Part shown: piece after piece, positions 50,965 through 59,191 of the stretch | Position numbering within the stretch: the stretch's first letter is position 1 | Layout of the letters: each line of letters begins with the position of its first letter | DNA from: Roseovarius sp. MMSF_3281 | GTDB taxonomy: Bacteria; Pseudomonadota; Alphaproteobacteria; Rhodobacterales; Rhodobacteraceae | Assembly (NCBI RefSeq): GCF_030733685.1 | Contig: NZ_JASHIM010000002.1 | Span: forward strand, 186,001 to 250,000 | Length of the DNA: 64,000 bases | Direction: 5' to 3' | Notes under the pieces: generated by a model | What the model was told of the DNA's origin: nothing | What the model saw: only the letters and a program-made list of their open reading frames with translations | Database searches by the model: none | Program-made: the position numbers and the translations under genes

Positions 50965-52089
50965 TCAGGCCTCCAACAAGACGGCGGCGGTATCCGTCCA
51001 GGAAATCCAGACCTCGTCTTCCCAAGTGAAGGACCGGCGCGACAGGCGGCGGGTATTGGCGGCCTGCGCCTTGACGATCTGCCCGCTGGGCAGTTCGACG
51101 TGATAGGTCGACAGGTTCCCAAGATAGGCGATATCAAGGATCTTACCCTGTAGCGCGTTGCGCTTATCCTCGGGCCTCTCCGCCGAAATCGAGACCTTTT
51201 CGGGCCGGATGGCGAGGGCCGCGCGGCTGCCGTCGGTGAGGGCGATCTCGCTTTCGGCGTGCAGGCTTGGCTGCCCTTCGGCAAAGGTGATGTCATAGCC
51301 GTTGCCGCTCCGGGTGGCGGTGCCTTCAAGGATGGTGACATCGCCGATGAAATCGGCCACGTAAACCGAATTGGGCATCTCGTAGATATTGGCCGGGGTG
51401 TCGGCCTGCATGATGCGGCCATCGTCCATCACGGCGACGCGGGAGGCCACGGTCATGGCCTCTTCCTGATCGTGGGTGACGATCACGAAGGTGGTGCCGG
51501 TGGTTTCCTGAATATCCATCAGCTCAAACTGCGTATCTTGGCGCAGCTTGGCATCCAGTGCGCCAAGGGGCTCATCCAGTAGCAACAGCTTGGGCGCCTT
51601 TGCAAGGCTGCGGGCCAGTGCCACGCGCTGTCTTTGTCCGCCGGAAATCTGGTGCGGTTTGCGCTTGGCGAATTTTTCCAGCCGGGTGAGTTTGAGCATT
51701 TCGGCCACCCGGTCGCCGATGGCATCGCGCGGCAGGCCATCACGTTTCAGGCCGAAGGCGATATTGTCCCAGACCGACAGATGCGGAAACAGCGCGTAGC
51801 TTTGGAACATCATGTTCACCGCGCGCTTGTTGGGGGGGATCGGGGCAATATCCTGCCCGTCTAGCCAAATGGTGCCTTCCGTCGGAGCCTCGAACCCCGC
51901 CAGCATGCGCATCATCGTGGTCTTGCCACAGCCCGAGGGGCCAAGCAGGGCAAAGAACTCGCGTTCGTAGATATCGAATGTCTGGTCGTCGATGGCGGTG
52001 AAATCACCGAACCGTTTGGTGACGCCCTTGAACTGGATCAATGGCTTTGCGTCGGGGTCGTTCCATGGTTCGAAAACGGTTTGGCTCAT
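50965..52089 (-). CDS. potG: Polyamine ABC transporter ATP-binding protein
   Basis: A 374-residue ATPase of the PotA/PotG type: Walker A GPSGCGKTT, Q-loop, signature ISGGQRQRVALARSL, Walker B LLLLDEP, and a C-terminal TOBE domain (ALAIRPEKVSI). I start at ATG 52089 (MSQTVFEPW); another ATG 15 bases upstream (MDGTGMSQ) is possible. A perfect hairpin in the gap to potF would lower potG expression relative to potF. Confidence 0.93.
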   Translation of the reverse strand: MSQTVFEPWNDPDAKPLIQFKGVTKRFGDFTAIDDQTFDIYEREFFALLGPSGCGKTTMMRMLAGFEAPTEGTIWLDGQDIAPIPPNKRAVNMMFQSYALFPHLSVWDNIAFGLKRDGLPRDAIGDRVAEMLKLTRLEKFAKRKPHQISGGQRQRVALARSLAKAPKLLLLDEPLGALDAKLRQDTQFELMDIQETTGTTFVIVTHDQEEAMTVASRVAVMDDGRIMQADTPANIYEMPNSVYVADFIGDVTILEGTATRSGNGYDITFAEGQPSLHAESEIALTDGSRAALAIRPEKVSISAERPEDKRNALQGKILDIAYLGNLSTYHVELPSGQIVKAQAANTRRLSRRSFTWEDEVWISWTDTAAVLLEA

Positions 52090-52112
52090 ACCTGTCCCAT
52101 CCATCAAAATTT

Positions 52113-52140
52113 GGCCCGCGCGAGGGGTGTCGCGCGGGCC
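52113..52140 (-). terminator. Intercistronic attenuator between potF and potG
   Basis: A perfect 11-bp GC-rich stem, GGCCCGCGCGA / TCGCGCGGGCC, around a 6-base loop; on the minus strand it is followed by AAATTTTGATGG. It is placed just after the binding-protein gene, where a partial terminator or stabilising hairpin keeps binding protein in excess of the membrane subunits. Confidence 0.65.
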
Positions 52141-52153
52141 TGAAGCCGGGGCT

Positions 52154-53248
52154 TTAGGTGCCCGATTTGATCTTGGTCCAAAGGCGGGTGACAACACGCT
52201 GTGTGCGCATGTCATAGGGCCGCTTGATGTAGGTGTTTTCAAGCGCCGCCTCGGAGGGATAGATCGCCGGATCGTTGATCACGTCCTCGTTGAGGTATTC
52301 CTGCGATGCCTTGTTGCCGTTGGCATAGTAAACATAGTTCGACGCCGCGGCCATGTTCTGTGCATCCATGATGAAGTTCAGGAACTCATGCGCGCCCTCG
52401 GGGTTGGGGGCGTCGGCGGGAATGGCCATCATATCGAACCACATGACGGCGCCTTCGGACGGCGCGTTATAGGCGATCTCGACGCCGTTGTCGGCCTCGG
52501 CGGCACGGTCGCGGGCCTGAAGCACATCGCCGGACCACCCAACCGCAACACAGATATCGCCATTGGCCAGCGCGTTGATGTATTCGCTGCTGTGGAATTT
52601 CTGCACGTAGGGACGGACCGACATCATCAATTCGCCCGCTTCGTCAAGCTTGTCCGTGTCGGTGGTGTTGGGGTCATGGCCCAGGTAGGTCAGCGCCGCA
52701 GGCACCATTTCATCGGGGGCATCAAGGAAATGCACACCGCAGTCGGCCAGCTTTTCCATGTTCTCGGGTTCGAAGATCAGCGCAAGGCTGTCAATCGGGG
52801 CATCCTCGCCCAGAGCCTCGGTCACCTTGCCAGTGTTCACGCCAAGGCCGGTGGTGCCCCACATGTAGTTGATCGCGTAATCGCTGATCGCCACGTCCGA
52901 GCCATAGCCGGTCAGGCGATCCTTGATCACGTCCCACAGGTTGTCAGAGTTCGGCAGCTTGTCGTAATCCAGCTTTTGAAAGGCACCCGCCTGAATCTGA
53001 CGCAACAGGAAACTGCCGGTCGGCACCACGACGTCATAGCCGGACCCACCGGCCAGCATCTTGGTTTCCAGAAGTTCGTTACTGTCGAAAACGTCGTAAA
53101 CCAGATCGAGGCCGGTTTCTTCCTCGAACTTTGTCAGTAGCTCTTCGTCGATGTAGTCGGACCAGTTATAAACGCGCACCTCATCGGCCTGCGCGGAGAT
53201 CGCGCCAAGGGCCAGGGCGGCGGTTGCGGTCAGAATCAGGTTTTTCAT
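52154..53248 (-). CDS. potF: Polyamine ABC transporter substrate-binding protein
   Basis: A 364-residue secreted protein (signal MKNLILTATAALALGAISAQA) of the PotD/PotF type. It shows VRVYNWSDYIDEELLTKFEEETG, YDVVVPTGSFLLRQIQAGAFQKLD and MWGTTGLGVN, as in PotF. The Trp/Asp polyamine-binding residues are in these segments. It leads the operon potF-potG-potH-potI-oxidase. Its promoter region holds TTTGATCAAA. Confidence 0.94.
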   Translation of the reverse strand: MKNLILTATAALALGAISAQADEVRVYNWSDYIDEELLTKFEEETGLDLVYDVFDSNELLETKMLAGGSGYDVVVPTGSFLLRQIQAGAFQKLDYDKLPNSDNLWDVIKDRLTGYGSDVAISDYAINYMWGTTGLGVNTGKVTEALGEDAPIDSLALIFEPENMEKLADCGVHFLDAPDEMVPAALTYLGHDPNTTDTDKLDEAGELMMSVRPYVQKFHSSEYINALANGDICVAVGWSGDVLQARDRAAEADNGVEIAYNAPSEGAVMWFDMMAIPADAPNPEGAHEFLNFIMDAQNMAAASNYVYYANGNKASQEYLNEDVINDPAIYPSEAALENTYIKRPYDMRTQRVVTRLWTKIKSGT

Positions 53249-53293
53249 TCGTGGTCTCCCTTGGTCGGCATTTTGCCATGCCTTGACGGGGGA

Positions 53294-53303
53294 TTTGATC
53301 AAA
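53294..53303. promoter_or_regulatory. TTTGATCAAA operator-like site before potF
   Basis: A perfect 10-bp palindrome 46 bp upstream of the potF start and about 90 bp before the GntR gene. Its half-site TTTGATC recurs as an inverted pair at 54111-54133, upstream of the aminotransferase. The FCD-type GntR protein encoded between them is the likely binder (inference). Confidence 0.5.
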
Positions 53304-53395
53304 AATATCCGCCCGTGGCAATATGGTAATGTTTTCACGCAGTCGTTAAACTCGCAAGTAATGAGCGACATGGATTGCGGGCAAGGGCAATGGAA

Positions 53396-54091
53396 ATGAC
53401 CAAAGCTGCACAGAATTTGACCGCCGAAGGTGGCCCGCAGCGGAGGCTTCCTGCGCATGAGGTGATTTACCGGCAATTGCGTGGAATGATCCTGTTCGGG
53501 GAGTTCGCGCCGGGGCAGGCCGTGACCATTCAGGGCCTGACCGATCGGTTGGGGGCGGGCATGACCCCGGTGCGCGAGGCGATCCGCCGTCTGACCGCCG
53601 AGGGCGCGTTGGAATTTCAAGGCAATCGCCGGGTCTGTGTGCCGCTGTTGAGTGCCGCCAACGTGAGTGAATTGATCCTTGCACGTCAATGGCTTGACCC
53701 GCATTTGGCCCTGCGTGCGACCGAGCGGGCGGCGCCCGCTGACCTGACGCATCTGGAAGAGTTGGACGCAGGATTGGACGCGGCCATCGACCGCGGCGAT
53801 TTGCGGGGATACCTTGAGCTGAACTACCGGTTTCACAAGCGGCTTTACGACCTGGCCGATGCGCCGATTCTGGCGGATATGGCGGATGGTCTGTGGCTCA
53901 GGTTCGGGCCGTCGCTTCGGGTCGTTTGCGGGCGGATGGGCACCCGGAATCTACCCGACAAACACAAGGAGCTTTTGGCCGCGATGCATGCCCGCGATGC
54001 CGAGGGCGCGGCCCGTGCCATTCGAGAGGATGTGATCCAGGGAATGGAGCAAGTGCGCCAATCGCTGGACGATCCCGGCCCCCATGACTGA
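53396..54091 (+). CDS. GntR family regulator (FCD type)
   Basis: A 231-residue regulator. The winged helix is at the N-terminus (VIYRQLRGMILFGEFAPGQAVTIQGLTDRLG with PVREAIRRLTAEGALEF) and the FCD ligand domain follows (LARQWLDPHLALRAT, LNYRFHKRLYDLAD, HKELLAAMHARDAEGA), with metal-binding Asp/His residues. I choose ATG 53396, eight bases after AAGGG; ATG 53390 is an alternative. Divergent from potF and followed by an aminotransferase, so it probably controls both. Confidence 0.9.
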   Translation: MTKAAQNLTAEGGPQRRLPAHEVIYRQLRGMILFGEFAPGQAVTIQGLTDRLGAGMTPVREAIRRLTAEGALEFQGNRRVCVPLLSAANVSELILARQWLDPHLALRATERAAPADLTHLEELDAGLDAAIDRGDLRGYLELNYRFHKRLYDLADAPILADMADGLWLRFGPSLRVVCGRMGTRNLPDKHKELLAAMHARDAEGAARAIREDVIQGMEQVRQSLDDPGPHD

Positions 54092-54110
54092 TTCGATTGA
54101 CAGCGAATAA

Positions 54111-54133
54111 TTTGATCATATTCTGGGATCAAA
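54111..54133. promoter_or_regulatory. TTTGATC-N9-GATCAAA inverted repeat before the aminotransferase
   Basis: A 23-bp inverted repeat with perfect 7-bp arms and nine bases between them, 52 bp before the aminotransferase ATG and 19 bp after the regulator's stop. The half-site is the same as in the palindrome upstream of potF. Confidence 0.55.
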
Positions 54134-54185
54134 GGGCCGCGCATGGCCCGTTTTCCGCGAATCCCAGATCCCGAAAGGCCCGGTC

Positions 54186-55583
54186 ATGACCCTGATCACC
54201 AACCATATGCCCACTGCCGAACTACAGGCGCTGGATGCCGCCCACCACATGCACCCCTTCACCCATGGGGATGAACTGAACGCCAAGGGCGCGCGGGTGA
54301 TCACCCGCGCCAATGGCGTGACCCTTACCGATAGCGACGGCAACGAGATCCTTGATGCCATGGCGGGGCTTTGGTGCGTGAACCTTGGGTATGGCCGCGA
54401 GGAATTGGCCGAGGCCGCCGCGCGGCAGATGAAGGAACTGCCCTATTACAACACCTTCTTCCAGACGACCCATGTGCCGGTGATCGCGCTTTCCGAACGT
54501 CTGGCGCAACTGGCGCCGGGGGATTTGAACCATGTGTTCTATGCCGGGTCGGGCTCGGAAGCGAATGACACCAATATTCGCATGGTCCGCACCTATTGGG
54601 CGCAAAAGGGCAAGCCCGAGAAGAATATCATCATCAGCCGCAAGAATGCCTATCACGGATCGTCGGTGGGCAGTGCCAGCCTTGGCGGGATGCAGGGCAT
54701 GCACGCGCAGGGCGGGCTGCCGATCCCCGATATTCACCACATCAATCAACCCAACTGGTGGGCCGAAGCGGGCGATATGACGCCCGAGGAATTCGGCCTT
54801 GCCCGCGCGCAGGAGTTGGAAGCGGCCATTCTGGACTTGGGCCAAGATCGCGTCGCCGCCTTTATCGGTGAGCCGATCCAGGGTGCGGGTGGCGTGATCA
54901 TCCCGCCCGAAACCTACTGGCCCGAGATCCAGCGGATTTGTGACAAATACGGTATCCTGTTGATCGCCGACGAGGTGATCTGTGGCTTTGGCCGCACGGG
55001 GCAATGGTTCGGCTCGCAAACCTATGGCATCCGGCCGCATATCATGACCATCGCCAAGGGGTTGAGTTCCGGTTACGCGCCCATCGGTGGCTCGATTGTC
55101 TGTGACGAGGTGGCCGAGGTGATGAACGCCTGCGAATTCGCGCATGGCTATACCTATTCGGGCCATCCGGTGGCCTGTGCCGTGGCGCTTGAGAACCTGC
55201 GTATTCTGGACGAGGAAGGCATTGTTGCGCGCGCAGGGGCCGAAACCGCGCCTTACCTGAAAGAAAAATGGGAAGGTCTGGCCGATCACCCACTTGTGGG
55301 CGAGGCCAAGATCGCCGGCCTCATGGGCTCTATCGCGCTCACGCCCGACAAGGCCAGCCGCGCCCAGTTTGCCGCCGATGCGGGCACTGCGGGGCTGATC
55401 TGTCGCGAGGAATGTTTTGCCAATAACCTGGTGATGCGCCATGTGGGCGACCGGATGGTCATCTCGCCGCCCTTGGTGATCACCAAGCCCGAGGTCGACA
55501 CATTGATCGAGCGGGCGACCAAGGCGCTGGATGCCGCCCACGCGCGGTTGCAGGATGAGGGGCTGATGAAGGCTGCGAGTTAA
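54186..55583 (+). CDS. Class III aminotransferase (putrescine/SpuC-like)
   Basis: A 465-residue omega-type aminotransferase: DAMAGLWCVNLGYG, FYAGSGSEANDTNIRM, SRKNAYHGSSVG, FIGEPIQGAGGVIIPP, LIADEVICGFGRTGQWFGS and TIAKGLSSGYAPIGG with the PLP Lys. SpuC-type putrescine-pyruvate aminotransferases have this form and length; beta-alanine-pyruvate activity is an alternative. Position next to the polyamine transporter and its regulator favours polyamine breakdown. Confidence 0.9.
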   Translation: MTLITNHMPTAELQALDAAHHMHPFTHGDELNAKGARVITRANGVTLTDSDGNEILDAMAGLWCVNLGYGREELAEAAARQMKELPYYNTFFQTTHVPVIALSERLAQLAPGDLNHVFYAGSGSEANDTNIRMVRTYWAQKGKPEKNIIISRKNAYHGSSVGSASLGGMQGMHAQGGLPIPDIHHINQPNWWAEAGDMTPEEFGLARAQELEAAILDLGQDRVAAFIGEPIQGAGGVIIPPETYWPEIQRICDKYGILLIADEVICGFGRTGQWFGSQTYGIRPHIMTIAKGLSSGYAPIGGSIVCDEVAEVMNACEFAHGYTYSGHPVACAVALENLRILDEEGIVARAGAETAPYLKEKWEGLADHPLVGEAKIAGLMGSIALTPDKASRAQFAADAGTAGLICREECFANNLVMRHVGDRMVISPPLVITKPEVDTLIERATKALDAAHARLQDEGLMKAAS

Positions 55584-55629
55584 GCCCTGCGTTAACCCTT
55601 CGTTCATCTCGCTGCGGCAGGCTTGGCCC

Positions 55630-56394
55630 ATGTCGCAGCGCAACGCCTTTTCCGAGATGCCCCTGCCGCTTTTCGAAAGCGATGAAGCGCCTGCCGCGCC
55701 GGTTGCGGGCGGGGGCGCCTTGCCTTCGTATATCAAGGACCACCGCAAGCGGCTCAGGGCGCGGTTCCTTGAGGGCGGCGCACAGGCCATGCCCGATTAC
55801 GAGCTTTTGGAACTGGTCCTGTTTCGCGCCATCCCGCGCCAGGATGTGAAGCCCTTGGCCCGCGCGCTTCTGGACCAGTTCGGGGATTTCAACGGGGTGC
55901 TTTCGGCCCCGCAAGAGCGGCTGGCGCAGGTTTCGGGCGTGGGCGAGGCTGTGATTTGCGAATTGAAGGTGATCGAGGCCGCCGCGCACCGGTTGTCGCG
56001 CGCAAGGGTCATGCAGCGACAGGTGATCTCAAGCTGGGATGCCCTGCTTGACTATTGCCACACCACCATGGCGCACCGCGAGACCGAACAGTTTCGGGTG
56101 TTCTACCTTGATCGCAAGAACGTGTTGATCGCCGACGAGGCGCAGGCGCAGGGCACGGTGGATCACGTGCCCGTCTACCCGCGCGAGGTGGTCAAGCGCG
56201 CGTTGCATTTGAATGCCAGTGCATTGATCCTTGTGCATAACCACCCGTCGGGCGACCCAACCCCGTCCGAGGCCGATATTGCCATGACAGGGCAAGTCAG
56301 TACCGCCGCCGAGGCACTGGGCCTGACATTGCACGATCATATCATTGTCGGAAAATCCTGTGAGCTGAGCTTTCGCGCCGAAGGGTACTTGTGA
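55630..56394 (+). CDS. radC: RadC/YicR family JAB-domain protein
   Basis: A 254-residue RadC with an N-terminal helix-hairpin-helix (LAQVSGVGEAVICEL) and a C-terminal JAB metalloprotease domain, LVHNHPSGDPTPSEADIAMT, that keeps the HxH...S...D metal site. Once thought a DNA repair protein, its function is unsettled. The ATG lies 46 nt after the aminotransferase. Confidence 0.93.
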   Translation: MSQRNAFSEMPLPLFESDEAPAAPVAGGGALPSYIKDHRKRLRARFLEGGAQAMPDYELLELVLFRAIPRQDVKPLARALLDQFGDFNGVLSAPQERLAQVSGVGEAVICELKVIEAAAHRLSRARVMQRQVISSWDALLDYCHTTMAHRETEQFRVFYLDRKNVLIADEAQAQGTVDHVPVYPREVVKRALHLNASALILVHNHPSGDPTPSEADIAMTGQVSTAAEALGLTLHDHIIVGKSCELSFRAEGYL

Positions 56395-56401
56395 GGGCGG
56401 A

Positions 56402-56444
56402 CAAGCGGTTTGAAAACCGCTTGCAAGGATTTTGCAAAATCCTT
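56402..56444. repeat. Tandem hairpin pair between radC and the PstS/OmpA gene
   Basis: CAAGCGGTTT-GA-AAACCGCTTG (56402-56423) and AAGGATTTTG-CAAAATCCTT (56425-56444): two perfect palindromes one base apart. They lie between two convergent stop codons (56394 and 56458), where they could end both transcripts. The layout equals the hairpin pair at 50010-50056, though the sequence is different. Confidence 0.75.
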
Positions 56445-56457
56445 GGCCCTTGGCGGA

Positions 56458-58017
56458 TCACCGCACCCAGACCTCGACCCGGCGGTTCACCTGGCGGCCC
56501 CATGCGCTATCGTCGCAGGCCATGGGCATCGCCTCGCCAAAGGCTTCGACCTCAAGCTTGATGCGCGTCAGGTTGGCGGTTTCGGCGGCACTTGTCACCG
56601 CGTCGCGCACGGTTTTGGCCCGCCGCATGGCGATATCACGGTTGGCGGCGGCAGGGCCATCGCCATCGCTGAACCCCACGAAGACCAGACGCCGGGCATC
56701 GTAAAGCCCAACTTCCATGGCCCGGGCCAGTTGCCGCACGTTGGACCGCGATTGCGCATCCAACCGGGCCGAGCCCGCCTCGAACCGGAAGGTTGTGGTC
56801 AGCCGCCGCAGGGGGGCCAGCGTTTCGACCATGCGCTGCAACTCGCCAAGGCCCACTTCCGTGCCGGCGCGGGCGATGGCATTGGCAAACCGGTCGCCTT
56901 GCGCGTTGATCTCGATTTCCTCGGGGGACTGGTCAACAAAGCCGGCGCGGCGGATCACCAATTGCGCCGAGGGGTCGCGCATATAAGACATGAACTCGCG
57001 TACCAGCTTGGGAAAGCGGCGCGCGGGGGAATAAAGAAACAGCGGCGCGGTAAGCGGATAATCCTCGGTCTTCACGGCGCGTCGCGTCGCGCGCAGGGCA
57101 AAACCGCAGGCGCCCTTCAGGGCAAGTTCCCAGGTATTGCCGGTTTCCGAATGGCTGGTCACGCCAAGGGCGAAGGGGTCATCGGTCACGGCCTTTATCA
57201 GGCTGGGGGTGTCCGTGTGGCGTGTCGCGCTTTCAACCAAGGGTTTTTTCACCGGTCCCAGCAGGCGGGCGACCGTGGCCTGCCCCAGCCCCGAGCGCGC
57301 ATCGCGCAGGTGCACGGCAATCGGTGCGTTGGGGCCACCCAGATCGCGCCAGTTGTCGATTTCACCGGCCAGCACGCGGGCCAGATCGGGCAGGGTGATG
57401 GCCTGTACCGGGTTGCTGGGAGCGACCACCGGCACCAGCGCATCCAGTGCCAGCACGCGGCTTCGTCCGCGCGCATCCAGATCGCCAAGCCCCGCGTCGC
57501 GGGCGCGGGTGATCTCGCCGCGCCGTGCCTCGCGCAGGGCCATGACCATATCGGTCTCGTTGGCCAACAGATCGGCAAAGCCTTCGTCGGTGTTGTTCAG
57601 GCGAAACGTGAATTCCCCGATCAGGCGCTTGGTTTCACCGTCGCTCAGGGCATAGGTGAACCGCCTTTCGTGCTCGGTGGTCCGCTCAAGGCCGTACCCG
57701 TTGCGGATGGCAAAGGCCTCGATCAGCGCGGGCATCAACACCCGGCCAATCACCGGCGCGCCCGAAAGGGTGACCCGCGCGACATAGTTTTCAAGGTTCG
57801 GACAACCCGGCCCGGCGCACAGCACGCCCGAGCCGTCCACCGTCAATTCGCCATAAACGGTATCGACGCGGTAAAACTCTCCGTCAAAGCCCAGAAGGTT
57901 GCCGGAAATCTCGACATCGCCATCACGTGACGTCAGCGTGACATCCTGTGCCAGCGCGGCGGTAACCGTGCAAAATAGACAAAGTGCGGCGCGAAACGCC
58001 GCACGTACCAATGACAT
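56458..58017 (-). CDS. PstS-like phosphate-binding domain fused to an OmpA domain
   Basis: A 519-residue exported protein (signal to TAALAQ). Residues about 80-340 resemble periplasmic phosphate-binding proteins (VARVLAGEIDNWRDLGGPNAPIAVHLRDARSG). The last 150 residues are an OmpA peptidoglycan-binding domain (TTFRFEAGSARLDAQSRSNV, VFVGFSDGDGPAAANRDIAMRRA, GRQVNRRVEVWVR). Such fusions may hold a binding protein at the cell wall. Ligand unproven. A 25-nt gap separates it from the gene upstream. Confidence 0.88.
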   Translation of the reverse strand: MSLVRAAFRAALCLFCTVTAALAQDVTLTSRDGDVEISGNLLGFDGEFYRVDTVYGELTVDGSGVLCAGPGCPNLENYVARVTLSGAPVIGRVLMPALIEAFAIRNGYGLERTTEHERRFTYALSDGETKRLIGEFTFRLNNTDEGFADLLANETDMVMALREARRGEITRARDAGLGDLDARGRSRVLALDALVPVVAPSNPVQAITLPDLARVLAGEIDNWRDLGGPNAPIAVHLRDARSGLGQATVARLLGPVKKPLVESATRHTDTPSLIKAVTDDPFALGVTSHSETGNTWELALKGACGFALRATRRAVKTEDYPLTAPLFLYSPARRFPKLVREFMSYMRDPSAQLVIRRAGFVDQSPEEIEINAQGDRFANAIARAGTEVGLGELQRMVETLAPLRRLTTTFRFEAGSARLDAQSRSNVRQLARAMEVGLYDARRLVFVGFSDGDGPAAANRDIAMRRAKTVRDAVTSAAETANLTRIKLEVEAFGEAMPMACDDSAWGRQVNRRVEVWVR

Positions 58018-58042
58018 CGAAGGCCCCCCCGGATACTGCGGA

Positions 58043-59083
58043 TCAGTTGCGCGCGATCTTCAGGTCATTGAACATGTTTTTCAACACCAGATAATCCCCA
58101 ATTGCGTCACATTCGGGCATTGCAAGCACGAGGTCGCTTGTTACAGGGGCGTCCGCGCCGGAAACCCGCAGGCTTTGTGCCTCGATATCGCGGCCACAGT
58201 TGGCGCGCGTCACCTCGGCCTCAAGCCGAAGATCAATCTCGCCGTCCTTTTGGGCGGTGAGCGTCGGGAAGGTGTAAACCTCGGCCATGCGCGCGCCGTC
58301 CATATCCGATGCGCCCAACCGCGTGATAAAGCCCCCCTCGCCACGGGCGGCCACGTCAAGGTCGCGGGCGGCTTCGGCCCAGATATGGCCGGCCTCACCA
58401 TAATCGGCGCCATATTCAAACGCATGAACCTGAAGGCCTGATTTCCCCTGCCATTGCACGATATAGCGGTCGTAGTATTCGACCGACGAGACCTGCGCAT
58501 TGGCAACCGCGCCCTCGCCATTGGCAAAGGCCACGATAAAAACCGCGTTTTCGGACAGCGCCGGTACGGTCATGCGCTTCATGCCGTCGTCGTCCGTCCG
58601 CGCGGTGAACATCATGCCGTTGTGATGCAGGGTGAAGCGTTCGTTCACCATGCAGGGGGCGTTCAGGTCAAGCTCCACCATGGCGGCGGCGGTTGGCGAT
58701 GCCTTGATATCAATCCCGCAGGAGAATTCAGGCGCGGGTTCTTCCCGTGGCAAGGTGCCAACCGGCGGCTCTTGTGCCTTTGCCGGATCGAAGGCGGCGG
58801 CTGTCACGGGCGCCTGGGGCAGGCTTTGTGGCTGCGGTGCGGCCCGGGGTGGCGTGACCGAGTCGGCGGCTGTCAGTTGGATATCCGACAGTTCGAGCTT
58901 GGGCTCAGCCCCTGCTTCAGAGGCCTCAAGCGCGCCTATATCCTCTTTAATGACGGTCGCTTTGACAGGTTCAGGCGACAGGCTGGCCTTGTTGGATTCA
59001 TCGCCCATCTGCATCAGAACCCCGATGCCAAGGGCACAACACAGGGTGCCGCCCGCAGTGATATAGCGTCTTAGCTTGGACAT
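58043..59083 (-). CDS. Uncharacterised membrane-anchored protein between secA and the PstS/OmpA gene
   Basis: A 346-residue protein I cannot name. It has one N-terminal hydrophobic segment (about 8-24, ITAGGTLCCALGIGVLM), a Pro/Ala/Glu-rich spacer (about 30-120), then a Cys-containing soluble region with CGIDIKASPTAAAMVELDLNAPCMVN and a C-terminal CGRDIEAQSL. It probably sits in the periplasm, held at the inner membrane. ATG 59083 has GAGAACGAT nearby. The nearby secA has its own terminator, so this gene likely has a separate promoter. Confidence 0.75.
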   Translation of the reverse strand: MSKLRRYITAGGTLCCALGIGVLMQMGDESNKASLSPEPVKATVIKEDIGALEASEAGAEPKLELSDIQLTAADSVTPPRAAPQPQSLPQAPVTAAAFDPAKAQEPPVGTLPREEPAPEFSCGIDIKASPTAAAMVELDLNAPCMVNERFTLHHNGMMFTARTDDDGMKRMTVPALSENAVFIVAFANGEGAVANAQVSSVEYYDRYIVQWQGKSGLQVHAFEYGADYGEAGHIWAEAARDLDVAARGEGGFITRLGASDMDGARMAEVYTFPTLTAQKDGEIDLRLEAEVTRANCGRDIEAQSLRVSGADAPVTSDLVLAMPECDAIGDYLVLKNMFNDLKIARN

Positions 59084-59132
59084 ATCGTTCTCCCGAACCT
59101 GGAATAGGTCGGAAGGGACGGTAACCAAGGAA

Positions 59133-59156
59133 AAAGGCCGCCATATGGCAGCCTTT
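59133..59156 (-). terminator. Rho-independent terminator of secA
   Basis: On the minus strand AAAGGC-T-GCCATATGGC-G-GCCTTT, followed by TTTCC: a near-perfect stem of 24 bases, 36 nt after the secA stop. It separates secA from the next gene. Confidence 0.85.
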
Positions 59157-59191
59157 GGGAGTCATTGCGGCCTGATTTTGCGCGTTGCGCC

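Noticed and set aside
54222..55790. Long minus-strand open frame opposite the class III aminotransferase
   Set aside because: Antisense shadow of a gene with all catalytic motifs; no family features.
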